The notes beneath the pieces were generated by a model. The model ran no database searches, was not told the origin of the DNA, and worked only from the letters and a program-made list of their open reading frames with translations. A DNA stretch of 22,291 nt from Candidatus Oleimmundimicrobium americanum (GTDB taxonomy: Bacteria; Actinomycetota; Aquicultoria; UBA3085; Oleimmundimicrobiaceae), in contig DFBH01000070.1 of the NCBI GenBank assembly GCA_002366545.1, forward strand, positions 6,362-28,652, given 5' to 3'. Position numbers and translations under genes: made by a program. The stretch's first letter is position 1. Every line of letters starts with the position of its first letter. Of the stretch, positions 8,234-16,814 are shown in pieces.

Positions 8234-8262
8234 TTGCTCATAAAATTAAGGTAGTTTAGAAT
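8234..8262 (+). promoter_or_regulatory. Predicted glnA promoter
   Basis: TTGCTC (8234-8239) and TAGAAT (8257-8262) are 17 bp apart. A start near 8269 would leave a leader of about 27 nt. The NrpR dyad lies about 55 bp upstream of the -35 box, which is far for simple repression; repression by looping, or activation, are alternatives. Confidence 0.5.
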
Positions 8263-8295
8263 TAATACAATTAACGCACCAAAAATGGAGGAGAC

Positions 8296-9624
8296 ATGCA
8301 AAGCAAATTAAACGAAGATGTGATAAAAAAAATTAAAGATAAAAAAATAAAATTTATATATCTTTGGTTCACAGATGTTTTGGGCTTTTTGAAAAGTTTT
8401 TCTATCACTGTTGAGGAACTTGATAAAGCAATAACCGAAGGGATGGGCTTTGACGGCTCCTCTATTCAGGGCTTTGCAAGAATTCAAGAAAGCGACATGA
8501 TAGCAATGCCCGACCAGTCAACACTTCAAATCCTTCCTTGGCGCTCAAATGGACAACTCGTCGCTACCATGTTTTGCGACATTTTAAACCCGGATGGTTC
8601 ATATTACGAATGTGACCCTCGGTATGTTCTAAAAAGAAACCTTAAGAGAGCCACAGACATGGGATACACTCTTTATGTCGGACCCGAGCTTGAATACTAC
8701 TATTTCAAAAATTCTAATGAACCGGAGGTTTTAGATAGGGGATCTTATTTCGATATGACGCCCCTTGACATCGCAATCGATTTAAGAAGAGATACCGTCC
8801 TCACGCTTGAGAAGTTTGGAGTCCAGGTTGAATACAGCCATCACGAGGTCGGTCCCAGTCAACACGAAATTGACCTAAGATACGATGAGGCTTTAAGGAT
8901 GGCTGACAATGTCATGATTTATAGGTTGGTCGTGAAGGAAGTGGCTCAATTACACAATGTTTACGCAACCTTCATGCCTAAACCTCTATATGGTGAGGCC
9001 GGGAACGGAATGCACGTTCACCAATCACTGTTTAAAGACAATAAAAATGCTTTCTTTGGCCTAAACGATAAATACCAACTATCAAAAACAGGCAGGTCTT
9101 ACACTGCGGGATTGCTCAAACACGCTAAAGAAATATGCGTCGTAACCAATCAATGGGTAAATTCATACAAAAGGTTGGTTTCCGGTTATGAGGCTCCCGT
9201 ACATATATGTTGGGCACAGAGAAACCGCTCAGCCTTAGCGAGAATTCCAATGTATAAACCCGGCAAAGAATCGGCTACCCGAGTTGAGCTGAGATCTCCC
9301 GACCCATCTTGTAACCCGTATCTCGCATTTTCTGTAATGCTTGCAGCGGGTCTTGATGGAATTGAAAAGGGTTATGAATTACCCGAGCCCGTAACCAACA
9401 ACATTTATGAAATGACCGATGAAGAGAGAAAAAAAATTGGTATCGAGTCTTTGCCGGAAGATTTATATGAAGCAATCAAAGAGATGGAAGGAAGCGAACT
9501 TATGAGAAACTCCCTTGGAGATCAGGTATTTGATTGGTTCATAAAAAATAAAAAACTTGAATGGAACGATTATAAAACCAGAGTAACACCCTACGAGAAA
9601 GAAAAATATTTGCCGATTTTATAA
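8296..9624 (+). CDS. glnA: Glutamine synthetase, type I-alpha
   Basis: Makes glutamine from glutamate, ammonia and ATP in the cytoplasm. The protein has 442 residues, the I-alpha length. GFDGSSIQGF is at 51-60, GPELEYYYF at 129-137, NGMHVHQSLF at 237-246, NRSALARIP at 310-318 and ATRVELRSPDPSCNPYLA at 327-344. Arg62 (GFARIQESDM) matches the arginine that mediates glutamine feedback in the Bacillus I-alpha enzyme. The NLYDLPPEE adenylylation motif is absent; the matching stretch is NIYEMTDEERKK at 369-380, so control by adenylylation is not expected. The MYKPGKESATR segment resembles archaeal and Thermotoga enzymes. GGAGGAG stands just before the ATG. The gene is divergent from nrpR. Confidence 0.97.
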   Translation: MQSKLNEDVIKKIKDKKIKFIYLWFTDVLGFLKSFSITVEELDKAITEGMGFDGSSIQGFARIQESDMIAMPDQSTLQILPWRSNGQLVATMFCDILNPDGSYYECDPRYVLKRNLKRATDMGYTLYVGPELEYYYFKNSNEPEVLDRGSYFDMTPLDIAIDLRRDTVLTLEKFGVQVEYSHHEVGPSQHEIDLRYDEALRMADNVMIYRLVVKEVAQLHNVYATFMPKPLYGEAGNGMHVHQSLFKDNKNAFFGLNDKYQLSKTGRSYTAGLLKHAKEICVVTNQWVNSYKRLVSGYEAPVHICWAQRNRSALARIPMYKPGKESATRVELRSPDPSCNPYLAFSVMLAAGLDGIEKGYELPEPVTNNIYEMTDEERKKIGIESLPEDLYEAIKEMEGSELMRNSLGDQVFDWFIKNKKLEWNDYKTRVTPYEKEKYLPIL

Positions 9625-9670
9625 TGTAAAACATCGACAAGAAGGAAAAATCTCTAATAGGATAAATTTC

Positions 9671-9700
9671 AACACAAAATAATTTGTTTGTGTTTTCTTA
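9671..9700 (+). terminator. Possible AT-rich terminator after glnA
   Basis: AACACAAA (9671-9678) pairs with TTTGTGTT (9687-9694) and is followed by TTCTTATTT. The stem has low GC content, so termination is likely only partial. It stands between glnA and a promoter for livJ. Confidence 0.45.
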
Positions 9701-9701
9701 T

Positions 9702-9730
9702 TTGACATAAATTTTACATAAAAATAACGT
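9702..9730 (+). promoter_or_regulatory. Predicted livJ promoter
   Basis: A perfect TTGACA (9702-9707) lies 17 bp from TAACGT (9725-9730). The leader would be about 95 nt. No NrpR-type dyad is seen between 9625 and 9833. Confidence 0.45.
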
Positions 9731-9833
9731 CTTCGCATATTGATAAATGCAGGTCGATAGTCAAATAAACTCCAATTGTGTTATATATTAAATAATACAA
9801 ATTTAATAAAAATAACCAGGAAAGGAGGTAACT

Positions 9834-11015
9834 ATGAAAAAGAAAATCTTACTCGCTTTATTTCTTTGCCTAACACTCATTTTAACTCTCGCAGTAGCAG
9901 GTTGTGCAAAAAAAGAAGAGGCAGAAACACCTGCTGAAGAAACCACCGAAGCAATGGAGAAAGAAGAAATCTTGATTGTAAACCACACCTCTCTCACCGG
10001 TGGTCTTGCCGATTATGGTTTTGCCGCTCAAGAAGGCGTCAAGTTAGCCGTCGAAAAATTCAGCCCATTTACTGCGGGAAACGTTGAGTACACCATCAAA
10101 TTGGTTAACCTCGACGACAAAGGAGACTCCGCAGAAGCCGCGGTAACTGCTCAAAATGCCGTTGACATGGGAGCAGTCGCCGTTATTGGTTGTTTAACAA
10201 GTGGCAACACCAATGCCGCTATGCCAATTTACGACAAAGCCAATATTCCCATGCTTTCTCCTTCAGCAACCAGACCGGACTTAACCGAACTTGGCCATGG
10301 CAACTTCTTTAGAACTTGCATACGCGACGACGTTCAAGGAAATGCCCTTGGAACCTGGGTGGTTGACCTTGATTACAAGAAAGTTACGGTCATGGACGAC
10401 AGAGGTGATTATGCTGTTGCCTTTGCTGATGTCGTAGAAGAAACACTAAAGGCCGCCGGTGTAGAAGTTCAAAGAGAGCACTGTCAAGAAGGAGACACCG
10501 ACTTCTCCGCTCAAATCAACAATATCAAAAACAACGATTCGGAAGCGGTAATCTTCACCGGCTATCACCGTGAAGGCGGACTTCTAAGAAAGCAGATGGT
10601 TGAAAACGGCTTAAAAGATATTCAGTACATGGGTGGAGATGGCATCAAATCCGCTGAAATAGTAAATGAAGCCGGAGGGAAAGAAAATGCCGAAGGAACA
10701 CTCTGCACATTTGGATTAAGTCAAGCTGATATGCCCGGTTACGAAGAATTCAAAACAGCTTATATCAAAGATACGAATAAGGAAGGAGCAGGACCTTATT
10801 CTGAAAATGCTTATGACGCAGTCGGCATTTTGGTAGAAGCAATCAAAAAGGCAGAGAGCACAAATGGTACCGATATCATCGAAGCTCTACACAGCATAAA
10901 ATACACCGGCATCATGGGAACGTTCAATTTCAATGAAAAAGGAGATATTGAAATCGGTTCCGCAGTTTCTAAGTTCATCATAAAAGATGGCAGTTGGGTT
11001 CCGTATACTCAATAA
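9834..11015 (+). CDS. livJ: Branched-chain amino acid ABC transporter, substrate-binding lipoprotein
   Basis: The 393-residue exported binding protein captures substrate outside the membrane and delivers it to LivHM. A lipoprotein signal ends in the lipobox VAGC with Cys24, followed by an acidic linker (24-44). Residues 45-390 form a type I periplasmic-binding fold typical of LivJ: TSLTGGLADYG near the start, VIGCLTSGNTNAAMPIYDKA in the middle, GPYSENAYDAVGILVEAIKKA near the end. Leucine, isoleucine or valine are the likely ligands, but related proteins bind urea, amides or other amino acids, so the ligand is not certain. A strong AAGGAGG precedes the ATG. It is the first gene of the livJHMGF cluster, with a terminator-like hairpin directly behind it. 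Confidence 0.93.
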   Translation: MKKKILLALFLCLTLILTLAVAGCAKKEEAETPAEETTEAMEKEEILIVNHTSLTGGLADYGFAAQEGVKLAVEKFSPFTAGNVEYTIKLVNLDDKGDSAEAAVTAQNAVDMGAVAVIGCLTSGNTNAAMPIYDKANIPMLSPSATRPDLTELGHGNFFRTCIRDDVQGNALGTWVVDLDYKKVTVMDDRGDYAVAFADVVEETLKAAGVEVQREHCQEGDTDFSAQINNIKNNDSEAVIFTGYHREGGLLRKQMVENGLKDIQYMGGDGIKSAEIVNEAGGKENAEGTLCTFGLSQADMPGYEEFKTAYIKDTNKEGAGPYSENAYDAVGILVEAIKKAESTNGTDIIEALHSIKYTGIMGTFNFNEKGDIEIGSAVSKFIIKDGSWVPYTQ

Positions 11016-11095
11016 AATTTACTCGCCTTCGCAGAAGACCACAGATTTACCGGTGGGTAAATATAAAAAGGATATCTGACGTAGCTTTAGTTCAA

Positions 11096-11134
11096 GGGTG
11101 AAGGCAAAATATTTTGCCTTCACCCGTTTTTTTT
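11096..11134 (+). terminator. Strong intercistronic terminator between livJ and livH
   Basis: A perfect inverted repeat of 15 bases per arm (11096-11110 with 11111-11125) is followed by G and eight T. It is the strongest terminator in the window and lies inside the transporter cluster. It probably lets only part of the transcripts continue, so the binding protein is made in excess over the permease. Confidence 0.9.
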
Positions 11135-11167
11135 GTATACTTAATCCCAAAAACAAAGAGGGTAAAT

Positions 11168-12466
11168 TTGTCCGTCACAAGTTTTTTAAATTTAACCGTA
11201 AACGGAATAACCGTTGGAATGATATATGCCTTGATAGCGTTGGGGTACACCATGGTTTATGGCATCTTGGAGTTTATCAATTTTGCCCACGGTGAAGTAT
11301 TTACCATCGGCGGTTATTTTGGAGCCATCTTTCTCACCTGGATAATTATTCAGCCGGGTATGCCCTTTGTCTTAAAAATTACACTTATCATTTTGGCCTT
11401 CCTCTTTTCCATCATTGCAACTTCATTGCTTGGTGAAACCGTTTATCTGATTGCCTACAAACCGCTGGTCGGGAAATCTTCCCGAATAGGTCCGCTTCTT
11501 TCAGCGATAGGCGTTTCAATTGTCCTGCAAAACTTAATTCTTTTAATATTCGGCACAACTCCAATTACCATGCCGGTGGAAGCCATCCCAAGAGGATTTT
11601 TCATTATCGGAGACGCTTACATACGTCACATAGGATTAATTATTATCGGGATAACGTGTATTTCAATGTTCATCTTGTCTCTTTATGTGAAGAAATCAAG
11701 GATGGGACAAGCTATGCGAGCAACATCACAAGACATTGAGGCGGCTGAGATGATGGGCATAAACACCAACAGAATCATCTCCATTACTTTTATTATCGGT
11801 TCCGCCTTAGCGGCAGTAGCGGGGATACTCGTCTGCATGTATTACGGAACATTAAAATTCAACATTGGCTTTTTGTATGGATTAAAGGCTTTTACCGCCT
11901 GCGTTGTAGGTGGCATTGGAAGCATTCCGGGTGCTTTTATCGGTTCTTTATTTATCGGACTCATTGAAAACTATAGCATCGGACTAAAATTCAATTTGCT
12001 CGGCATCTTTGTTGCTCTCGTCTTCCTTTTAGGGACCTATTATCAATTTTACCTTCTGCCCAAAAAAGCCAAGGCCGGTATCAAATTTATCGCTCCTCTC
12101 TTCTCAAAACGCGAGGAAGAAAAAGGCAGCCTTGTCACCACCGAAAAAAAGACTAAAAAGGACCTTATGAGCATGGAAGAAAAAGAGATGGCAAAAAAAG
12201 CTTACTATTTTGGCCCCTTGCTTATTTTCTTCAATTTTAAAAAGAAAAATCCAAGCTCTTTTGTAGCTTTCCACGTCAGACAATCAATTAAAATAAGTTT
12301 TTTCAATCTTTTTGTTTTTATCACAATGATACTGATGTTGTTTATTTTCCCTAATTTTCAAATTTCTTCACAATGGAAAGATGTAGTTACTTATTTGATG
12401 CTAATTTTAATTTTAATCGTTAAGCCATCCGGATTGTTGGGAGAAAATATTCCCGAGAAAGTATGA
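11168..12466 (+). CDS. livH: Branched-chain amino acid ABC transporter permease LivH, with insertion
   Basis: One of the two membrane subunits of the LIV transporter. The start is TTG at 11168, with AGAGGG seven bases ahead, followed by SVTSFLNLTVNGITVGMIYALIALG, the usual LivH beginning. A longer frame from a TTG at 11114 would start inside the terminator stem and is rejected. The first 270 residues are ordinary LivH, with GYTMVYGILEFINFAHGE, the EAA-like loop RATSQDIEAAEMMGI and VVGGIGSIPGAFIGSLFIGLIE. The usual C-terminal end (WKDVVTYLMLILILIVKPSGLLG) comes only after about 125 extra residues, which hold a charged lysine/glutamate loop and about three hydrophobic stretches. Total length is 432 residues against the usual 290-310. 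It overlaps livM by ATGA. Confidence 0.93.
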   Translation: MSVTSFLNLTVNGITVGMIYALIALGYTMVYGILEFINFAHGEVFTIGGYFGAIFLTWIIIQPGMPFVLKITLIILAFLFSIIATSLLGETVYLIAYKPLVGKSSRIGPLLSAIGVSIVLQNLILLIFGTTPITMPVEAIPRGFFIIGDAYIRHIGLIIIGITCISMFILSLYVKKSRMGQAMRATSQDIEAAEMMGINTNRIISITFIIGSALAAVAGILVCMYYGTLKFNIGFLYGLKAFTACVVGGIGSIPGAFIGSLFIGLIENYSIGLKFNLLGIFVALVFLLGTYYQFYLLPKKAKAGIKFIAPLFSKREEEKGSLVTTEKKTKKDLMSMEEKEMAKKAYYFGPLLIFFNFKKKNPSSFVAFHVRQSIKISFFNLFVFITMILMLFIFPNFQISSQWKDVVTYLMLILILIVKPSGLLGENIPEKV

Positions 12467-13635
12467 TAATCATGAAAAAGAACGACCCAACGCTTGGAGA
12501 AAAAACAAAAATAATTTTTATGAAGATACCAACGAAAGCCTATATTGTTATCACAATTCTAATTGCAATATTATATCCCCTGCTAATTATGTACGGTACC
12601 GCGGGCCAGCTGTGGCTAAGACTGGCCGTTCGAACTGAAATACTTGTTTTGCTTGCCTTGGGACTTAATTTAATTATTGGTGATACCGGATTATTAAATT
12701 TGGGTTACGCGGCGTTTTTCGCGGTAGGAGCATATCTTACAGCTATTTTCGCTTCCCCGCGTTTTGGTTTCGATTTACCCTTCTGGATTTTGTTTTTAGC
12801 AAGTGGAGTGACCGCGGGATTCTTTGGTTTCCTGGTCGGACTTCCAACCTTAAAACTGCGTGGCGATTACCTTGCCATAGTCACTCTTGCCCTCGGAGAA
12901 TCAACCAGATTGACTTTAAATAATTGGGATTACCTAACAAACGGCCCGGGGGGAATCCCCGGAATATATCATCCATCGTTCTTTGGTTATCCCATCGACA
13001 GCTATGTTAAATTTTATTATTTAACTTTAATAATCATATTAATTTCGATTGTAGTCTTAAACAATCTTAAAAACTCAAAATTAGGACGTTCTTTGAACGC
13101 CATGCGGGAAAATGAAATTGCCGCCGAATGCATGGGGATAGATACCACCAAGGCAAAGATTCTTTCCTTCGTTATAAGTTCAGTTTTTGCCGGACTTGCG
13201 GGTTCAATCTTTGCTTCATTTCAAACATTTATCAACCCCACCAACTTCGTTTTTATGATATCAACGATGATTGTTTGCATGGTTGTCCTTGGCGGAATGG
13301 GCAGTATTCCCGGGGTAATTGTGGGAGCGATAGTACTGGATACTCTCCCGGAAATTATAAGGCAAACTTTTTCAGTTTGGCTTCCATCCGTTTTCGGAAG
13401 CGATTTTTATGCAAATTGGCCTCACATTCTAAAAGATTTATTTATAAATTTCGACCGGTACAGGATGCTCTTTTTCGGAATCTTAATCGTTTTAGTGATA
13501 CTGCTTAAGCCGGAAGGTTTAATTCCCAACAAGCGAAGGCAAAAAGAACTACGCGAAACAGACCCGAGAGAAATTTCAGAAAGCGAAAAAACTCTATTTG
13601 ATGTCGAAGAAGGGAAGATGGACGTAAAAGTTTAA
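12463..13635 (+). CDS. livM: Branched-chain amino acid ABC transporter permease LivM
   Basis: The second membrane subunit, 390 residues. It has multiple hydrophobic helices, LNLIIGDTGLLNLGYAAFFAVGAY near residues 68-91, the FGFLVGLPTLKLRGDYLAIVTLALGE signature, the ATPase-contacting loop NAMRENEIAAECMGIDT and GGMGSIPGVIVGAIVLD. A charged cytoplasmic tail of about 35 residues follows the final LLKPEGLIP. The ATG at 12463 overlaps the livH stop; a second ATG three codons later (12472) is an alternative start. Overlapping stops and starts here and in the next two genes point to translational coupling. Confidence 0.95.
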   Translation: MIIMKKNDPTLGEKTKIIFMKIPTKAYIVITILIAILYPLLIMYGTAGQLWLRLAVRTEILVLLALGLNLIIGDTGLLNLGYAAFFAVGAYLTAIFASPRFGFDLPFWILFLASGVTAGFFGFLVGLPTLKLRGDYLAIVTLALGESTRLTLNNWDYLTNGPGGIPGIYHPSFFGYPIDSYVKFYYLTLIIILISIVVLNNLKNSKLGRSLNAMRENEIAAECMGIDTTKAKILSFVISSVFAGLAGSIFASFQTFINPTNFVFMISTMIVCMVVLGGMGSIPGVIVGAIVLDTLPEIIRQTFSVWLPSVFGSDFYANWPHILKDLFINFDRYRMLFFGILIVLVILLKPEGLIPNKRRQKELRETDPREISESEKTLFDVEEGKMDVKV

Positions 13636-13636
13636 G

Positions 13637-14419
13637 ATGAAAATTTTAAGAGTAGAAAATCTAACCAAAAGATTCGGCGGACTTTACGCCGTAAATAACT
13701 TAAGTTTCTCCTTAAAAAAGGGAGAGATACTTAGTATTATCGGACCAAACGGGTCGGGCAAAACCACCCTTTTTAACCTTATCACAGGAATCTACCCTCC
13801 AACAGAGGGGAAAATATTTCTAAAAGACGATGATATAACCGGTCTTAGGCCGGACAAGATCGCCCACAAAGGAATAAAAAGAACCTTCCAAACATTAAGG
13901 GTTTTCCCCAACATGACCATCTTGGAAAATGTTCTCGTCGGAATGCACCCAATAATCGAAGAAAATATCTTTAATTCAATTTTTCATCCTCCAATAATGA
14001 AAAGACAGCAGAAAGAAGCGACTGAGAAGGCAATTTCAATTCTTTCCTTCTTTGGAACACGCCTTACCGGTACACGGCTTCATCACCCGGCAAATTCTCT
14101 CTCTTACGCCAACAGAAGAAGGCTGGAAATTTGTCGAGCACTTGCTTCCGACCCAAAAGTTTTACTTTTAGATGAGCCGGCGGCGGGGATGAATCCCAAG
14201 GAGTCTCTGGAGATAATGGATCAAATAAAACAAATTCGCGACAAAGGCTATTCGATTATTTTAATTGAACACGATATGAAGGTTGTAAAGGGTGCGTCCA
14301 ATAGGGTTATCGCCCTTGACTATGGTGAAAAAATAGCGGAGGGAACTCCAAAAGAAGTCTCTGAACACCCACGCGTAATAGAAGCATATCTCGGCAAAAA
14401 GGTGGCAAAAAATGCTTAA
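13637..14419 (+). CDS. livG: Branched-chain amino acid ABC transporter ATPase LivG
   Basis: A 260-residue ATPase subunit that powers LivHM. Walker A GPNGSGKTT is near residues 37-45, the Q-loop region is KRTFQTLRVFPNMTILENV, the signature is degenerate (LSYANRRRLEICRAL, typical of LivG) and Walker B is LLLDEPAAGMNP. The H-loop is IEHDM. The tail AEGTPKEVSEHPRVIEAYLG is characteristic of LivG. It starts one base after the livM stop without a clear ribosome binding site of its own, so coupling to livM is likely. Confidence 0.95.
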   Translation: MKILRVENLTKRFGGLYAVNNLSFSLKKGEILSIIGPNGSGKTTLFNLITGIYPPTEGKIFLKDDDITGLRPDKIAHKGIKRTFQTLRVFPNMTILENVLVGMHPIIEENIFNSIFHPPIMKRQQKEATEKAISILSFFGTRLTGTRLHHPANSLSYANRRRLEICRALASDPKVLLLDEPAAGMNPKESLEIMDQIKQIRDKGYSIILIEHDMKVVKGASNRVIALDYGEKIAEGTPKEVSEHPRVIEAYLGKKVAKNA

Positions 14420-15119
14420 ACTGAAAAATGTTCATACCCGGTATGGGTCAATGAAAATACTTAAGGATATCAATATTTCGGTTGGTAAAGGTCAACTTGT
14501 CTGTCTTTTGGGAGGAAATGCTTCAGGTAAATCAACCACAATGAAAACCATTTTAGGCATTGTTAAACCCTTTAAAGGAAAAGTCTTATTTGACGGAAAA
14601 GATATGAAAAGAGTTTCAACCTCTCAAAGAATTAGTTTCGGATTAGCCACGGTACCCGAAAACAGAAGACTGTTTCCTAAATTAACTGTCAAAGAAAACT
14701 TAATGATGGGGGCTTTTACCAGGAAGGATAAAAAAGAAATAAATGAAAGCTTCAGTTACGTTTGTAAACTTTTCCCACGCATCAAAGAAAGACTCTCTCA
14801 AAAAGCAGGTACTTTAAGCGGGGGCGAACAACAAATGGTTGCAATGGGAAGAGCTTTAATGAGTAAACCGAAAATGATAATTATGGATGAACCTTCAATG
14901 GGACTCTCACCGGCCCTCGTCGACCAAAATTTTGAAATCATTAAAAAAGTAAACAGTGAGGGAGTAACCATTTTTGTGGTCGAACAAAATGCAAATGCGG
15001 CTCTTTCTATTGCCGATTATGGTTATGTTTTACAGACCGGTAAAATAATCATGGAAGGGAAAGCAGATGAACTATTGCAAAGCGAAGAAATACGTCACGC
15101 TTACCTCGGTGAAAGCTAA
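14412..15119 (+). CDS. livF: Branched-chain amino acid ABC transporter ATPase LivF
   Basis: The second ATPase subunit, 235 residues. Walker A is GGNASGKST, with Ser and Lys in place but Ala-Ser where Gly-Val or Gly-Ala is common. FGLATVPENRRLFPKLTVKENL is the usual LivF Q-loop stretch, LSGGEQQMVAMGRAL the signature and IIMDEPSMGLSP Walker B. The H-loop position is VVEQN, as is normal for LivF. The ATG overlaps livG by 8 bp, with AAAGGTGG ahead of it. It is the last gene of the cluster. The 62 bp to the convergent gene show no convincing terminator. Confidence 0.95.
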   Translation: MLKLKNVHTRYGSMKILKDINISVGKGQLVCLLGGNASGKSTTMKTILGIVKPFKGKVLFDGKDMKRVSTSQRISFGLATVPENRRLFPKLTVKENLMMGAFTRKDKKEINESFSYVCKLFPRIKERLSQKAGTLSGGEQQMVAMGRALMSKPKMIIMDEPSMGLSPALVDQNFEIIKKVNSEGVTIFVVEQNANAALSIADYGYVLQTGKIIMEGKADELLQSEEIRHAYLGES

Positions 15120-15181
15120 CCCAATATCTTGATTCGTTGCTCAACGGACAAATAAGTTTTTAGCGCCTGAAAAAGAGCAAT

Positions 15182-16363
15182 TTAATCCTCCGCGCAGCAT
15201 ATCGTATTGCGTCCTTCGTCCTTTGCCTTATAAAGAGCACTGTCTACTTTCATTATCAATTTATCAAAATCTTCTAACTCAGAATACTGTGCAACTCCAA
15301 AACTTGCGGTGACTTTCAACAGCGAGCCCTCTTTATCTAATACATGCACTCCTTTGATTCCTTTCTTCATACGCTTCGCAAGATTTAACGCTTCATCCAT
15401 AGCCGTCTCTGTGCACACCACAAGGAATTCCTCACCGCCATAACGTCCAACAAAGTCACTTGTTCTAACAATGTCCTTCATGCTCTTAGTTATCATCTTT
15501 AAAACCTGGTCCCCGGCCTGATGGCCGCATCTATCGTTAACCTCTTTAAAATGGTCAATATCAAGCATTATTAACGAGAGTGGCCGCTTATATCTCTTCG
15601 CTCTCTGAATCTCAATTTTGAGTTCACTGTCCAAATGCTGACGGTTAAAGGCTTCTGTTAGCCCATCCGTTTGAGCTTGGTGTTTTAGTTTTTTTGTCAG
15701 CGCTTCTTTCTCTTTCTCAATTTTCTTGCGCTTGGTGATGTTATGAAAGCTCTCAATTATGCCTGTGATATCCCCTTTTTCGTTTACAAGGGGTGTGGCT
15801 ATAAGACTCACGGATACAGTTTTACCGTTTTTGGTAAATCTCTCCATTTCCGCATCTACCTGTTTTTTTCCCGACAAAATCTGTCGAAGAGTGCACTCGT
15901 CTGTGCCACATCGAGAATCGCCGAAAAGCTCGTAACATTTTCTTCCAATCGCTTCGTTTCTCTCTATATTACAAAGTAGATCCATCTCTTTATTTTGCTC
16001 TATAATCCTAAATTCTGAGTCAATACTTCTTATGCCAACTCCGGAGCCTTGAAAAACAGCCTCTACCTTGACCTTGGACTCAAAAAGCTTCTTTTCCGCC
16101 CTCTTACGCTCAGCAATCTCTTTGGTTAGGGGGCGGAAAATCAAAAAATAAAGCCACGGAAAGACCAAAAAGATGAGCAAAACCGCATCAAAAATCGGCC
16201 AAGTGAACTGGGGCACAGGAGGAACCGCATTCAGTACAATCATGATTGATAACTCAGCAAGAAATATAATAAGAGTCAGTCTCCATATAAGGTCAAAAGG
16301 AGAAGTAACCACTTTCCCGCCATTTATTTTGTTTTCTCTTCGCTTGGTTTTTTTCTGGTCCAT
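15182..16363 (-). CDS. Membrane PAS-GGDEF diguanylate cyclase
   Basis: Probably makes the second messenger cyclic di-GMP. Two membrane helices (about 27-46 and 56-76) anchor it. A short coiled coil (80-100), a PAS domain (about 100-212) and a GGDEF domain (228-390) follow. The active site is intact: LDIDHFKEVND at 267-277 and GGEEF at 309-313. The inhibitory I-site RxxD is present as R300-T-S-D303, five residues ahead of GGEEF, so product inhibition is expected. The PAS domain has Cys131, Cys143, Cys152 and Cys157, the last three in the RKCYELFG...RCGTDECTL pattern found in one PAS subgroup, which could bind a metal or sense redox state. It is convergent with livF and has no partner gene nearby. 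The ribosome binding site is weak. Confidence 0.92.
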   Translation of the reverse strand: MDQKKTKRRENKINGGKVVTSPFDLIWRLTLIIFLAELSIMIVLNAVPPVPQFTWPIFDAVLLIFLVFPWLYFLIFRPLTKEIAERKRAEKKLFESKVKVEAVFQGSGVGIRSIDSEFRIIEQNKEMDLLCNIERNEAIGRKCYELFGDSRCGTDECTLRQILSGKKQVDAEMERFTKNGKTVSVSLIATPLVNEKGDITGIIESFHNITKRKKIEKEKEALTKKLKHQAQTDGLTEAFNRQHLDSELKIEIQRAKRYKRPLSLIMLDIDHFKEVNDRCGHQAGDQVLKMITKSMKDIVRTSDFVGRYGGEEFLVVCTETAMDEALNLAKRMKKGIKGVHVLDKEGSLLKVTASFGVAQYSELEDFDKLIMKVDSALYKAKDEGRNTICCAED

Positions 16364-16800
16364 GTTCCCATTTCTTAACTTCTTATAATTTTGTTTTATA
16401 CCTAATTTTAAACATGAAGCCCGTAAAAAAATTTATATATTTCAATTCTCAACAAAAAGAGAAGATAAACCAAAAATTGAATAGATGTCAATCTTTGTTG
16501 TTAAATAATTGAGTAAGAAGTGGATTTTAAATAAAACACAAAGAACAGAGAAAGTTGCACTTAAAAGAGTACATTTTACGTCGAAAACTTTGGAAGCTTC
16601 CATTATTCTAACTCTCTTTTCTTGTAAAAAACTCTCTATTAATTGTTATTATACCTTATATTGGTATATCGACATATAACCAAGTATGTTTTAGTTTTTT
16701 TTGGAATTGCTGATTGCAAAATTTTGATAGATCACCAATATCAACCTATTAAATTTTGAGTTCACTACAAAATGCTCCTCGTTCAAAAAATAAGCCGAAG
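16364..16800. other. AT-rich intergenic stretch without a recognised gene
   Basis: No open frame with a ribosome binding site and no clear riboswitch are seen. A small dyad, ATACC-N7-GGTAT, lies near 16651-16667. The part nearest the cyclase must hold its promoter, but no convincing -35/-10 pair was found. Confidence 0.5.
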
Positions 16801-16814
16801 CTGCCTATTGTTTT

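Noticed and set aside
11114..11167. 18-codon N-terminal extension of LivH
   Set aside because: The start would lie inside the terminator stem with no ribosome binding site, and the extension does not resemble LivH.
9834..15119. A urea (Urt) rather than branched-chain amino acid transporter, suggested by the nitrogen context
   Set aside because: The binding protein and permeases read as Liv-type, and no urease genes or NrpR site are near. The ligand is still not proven.
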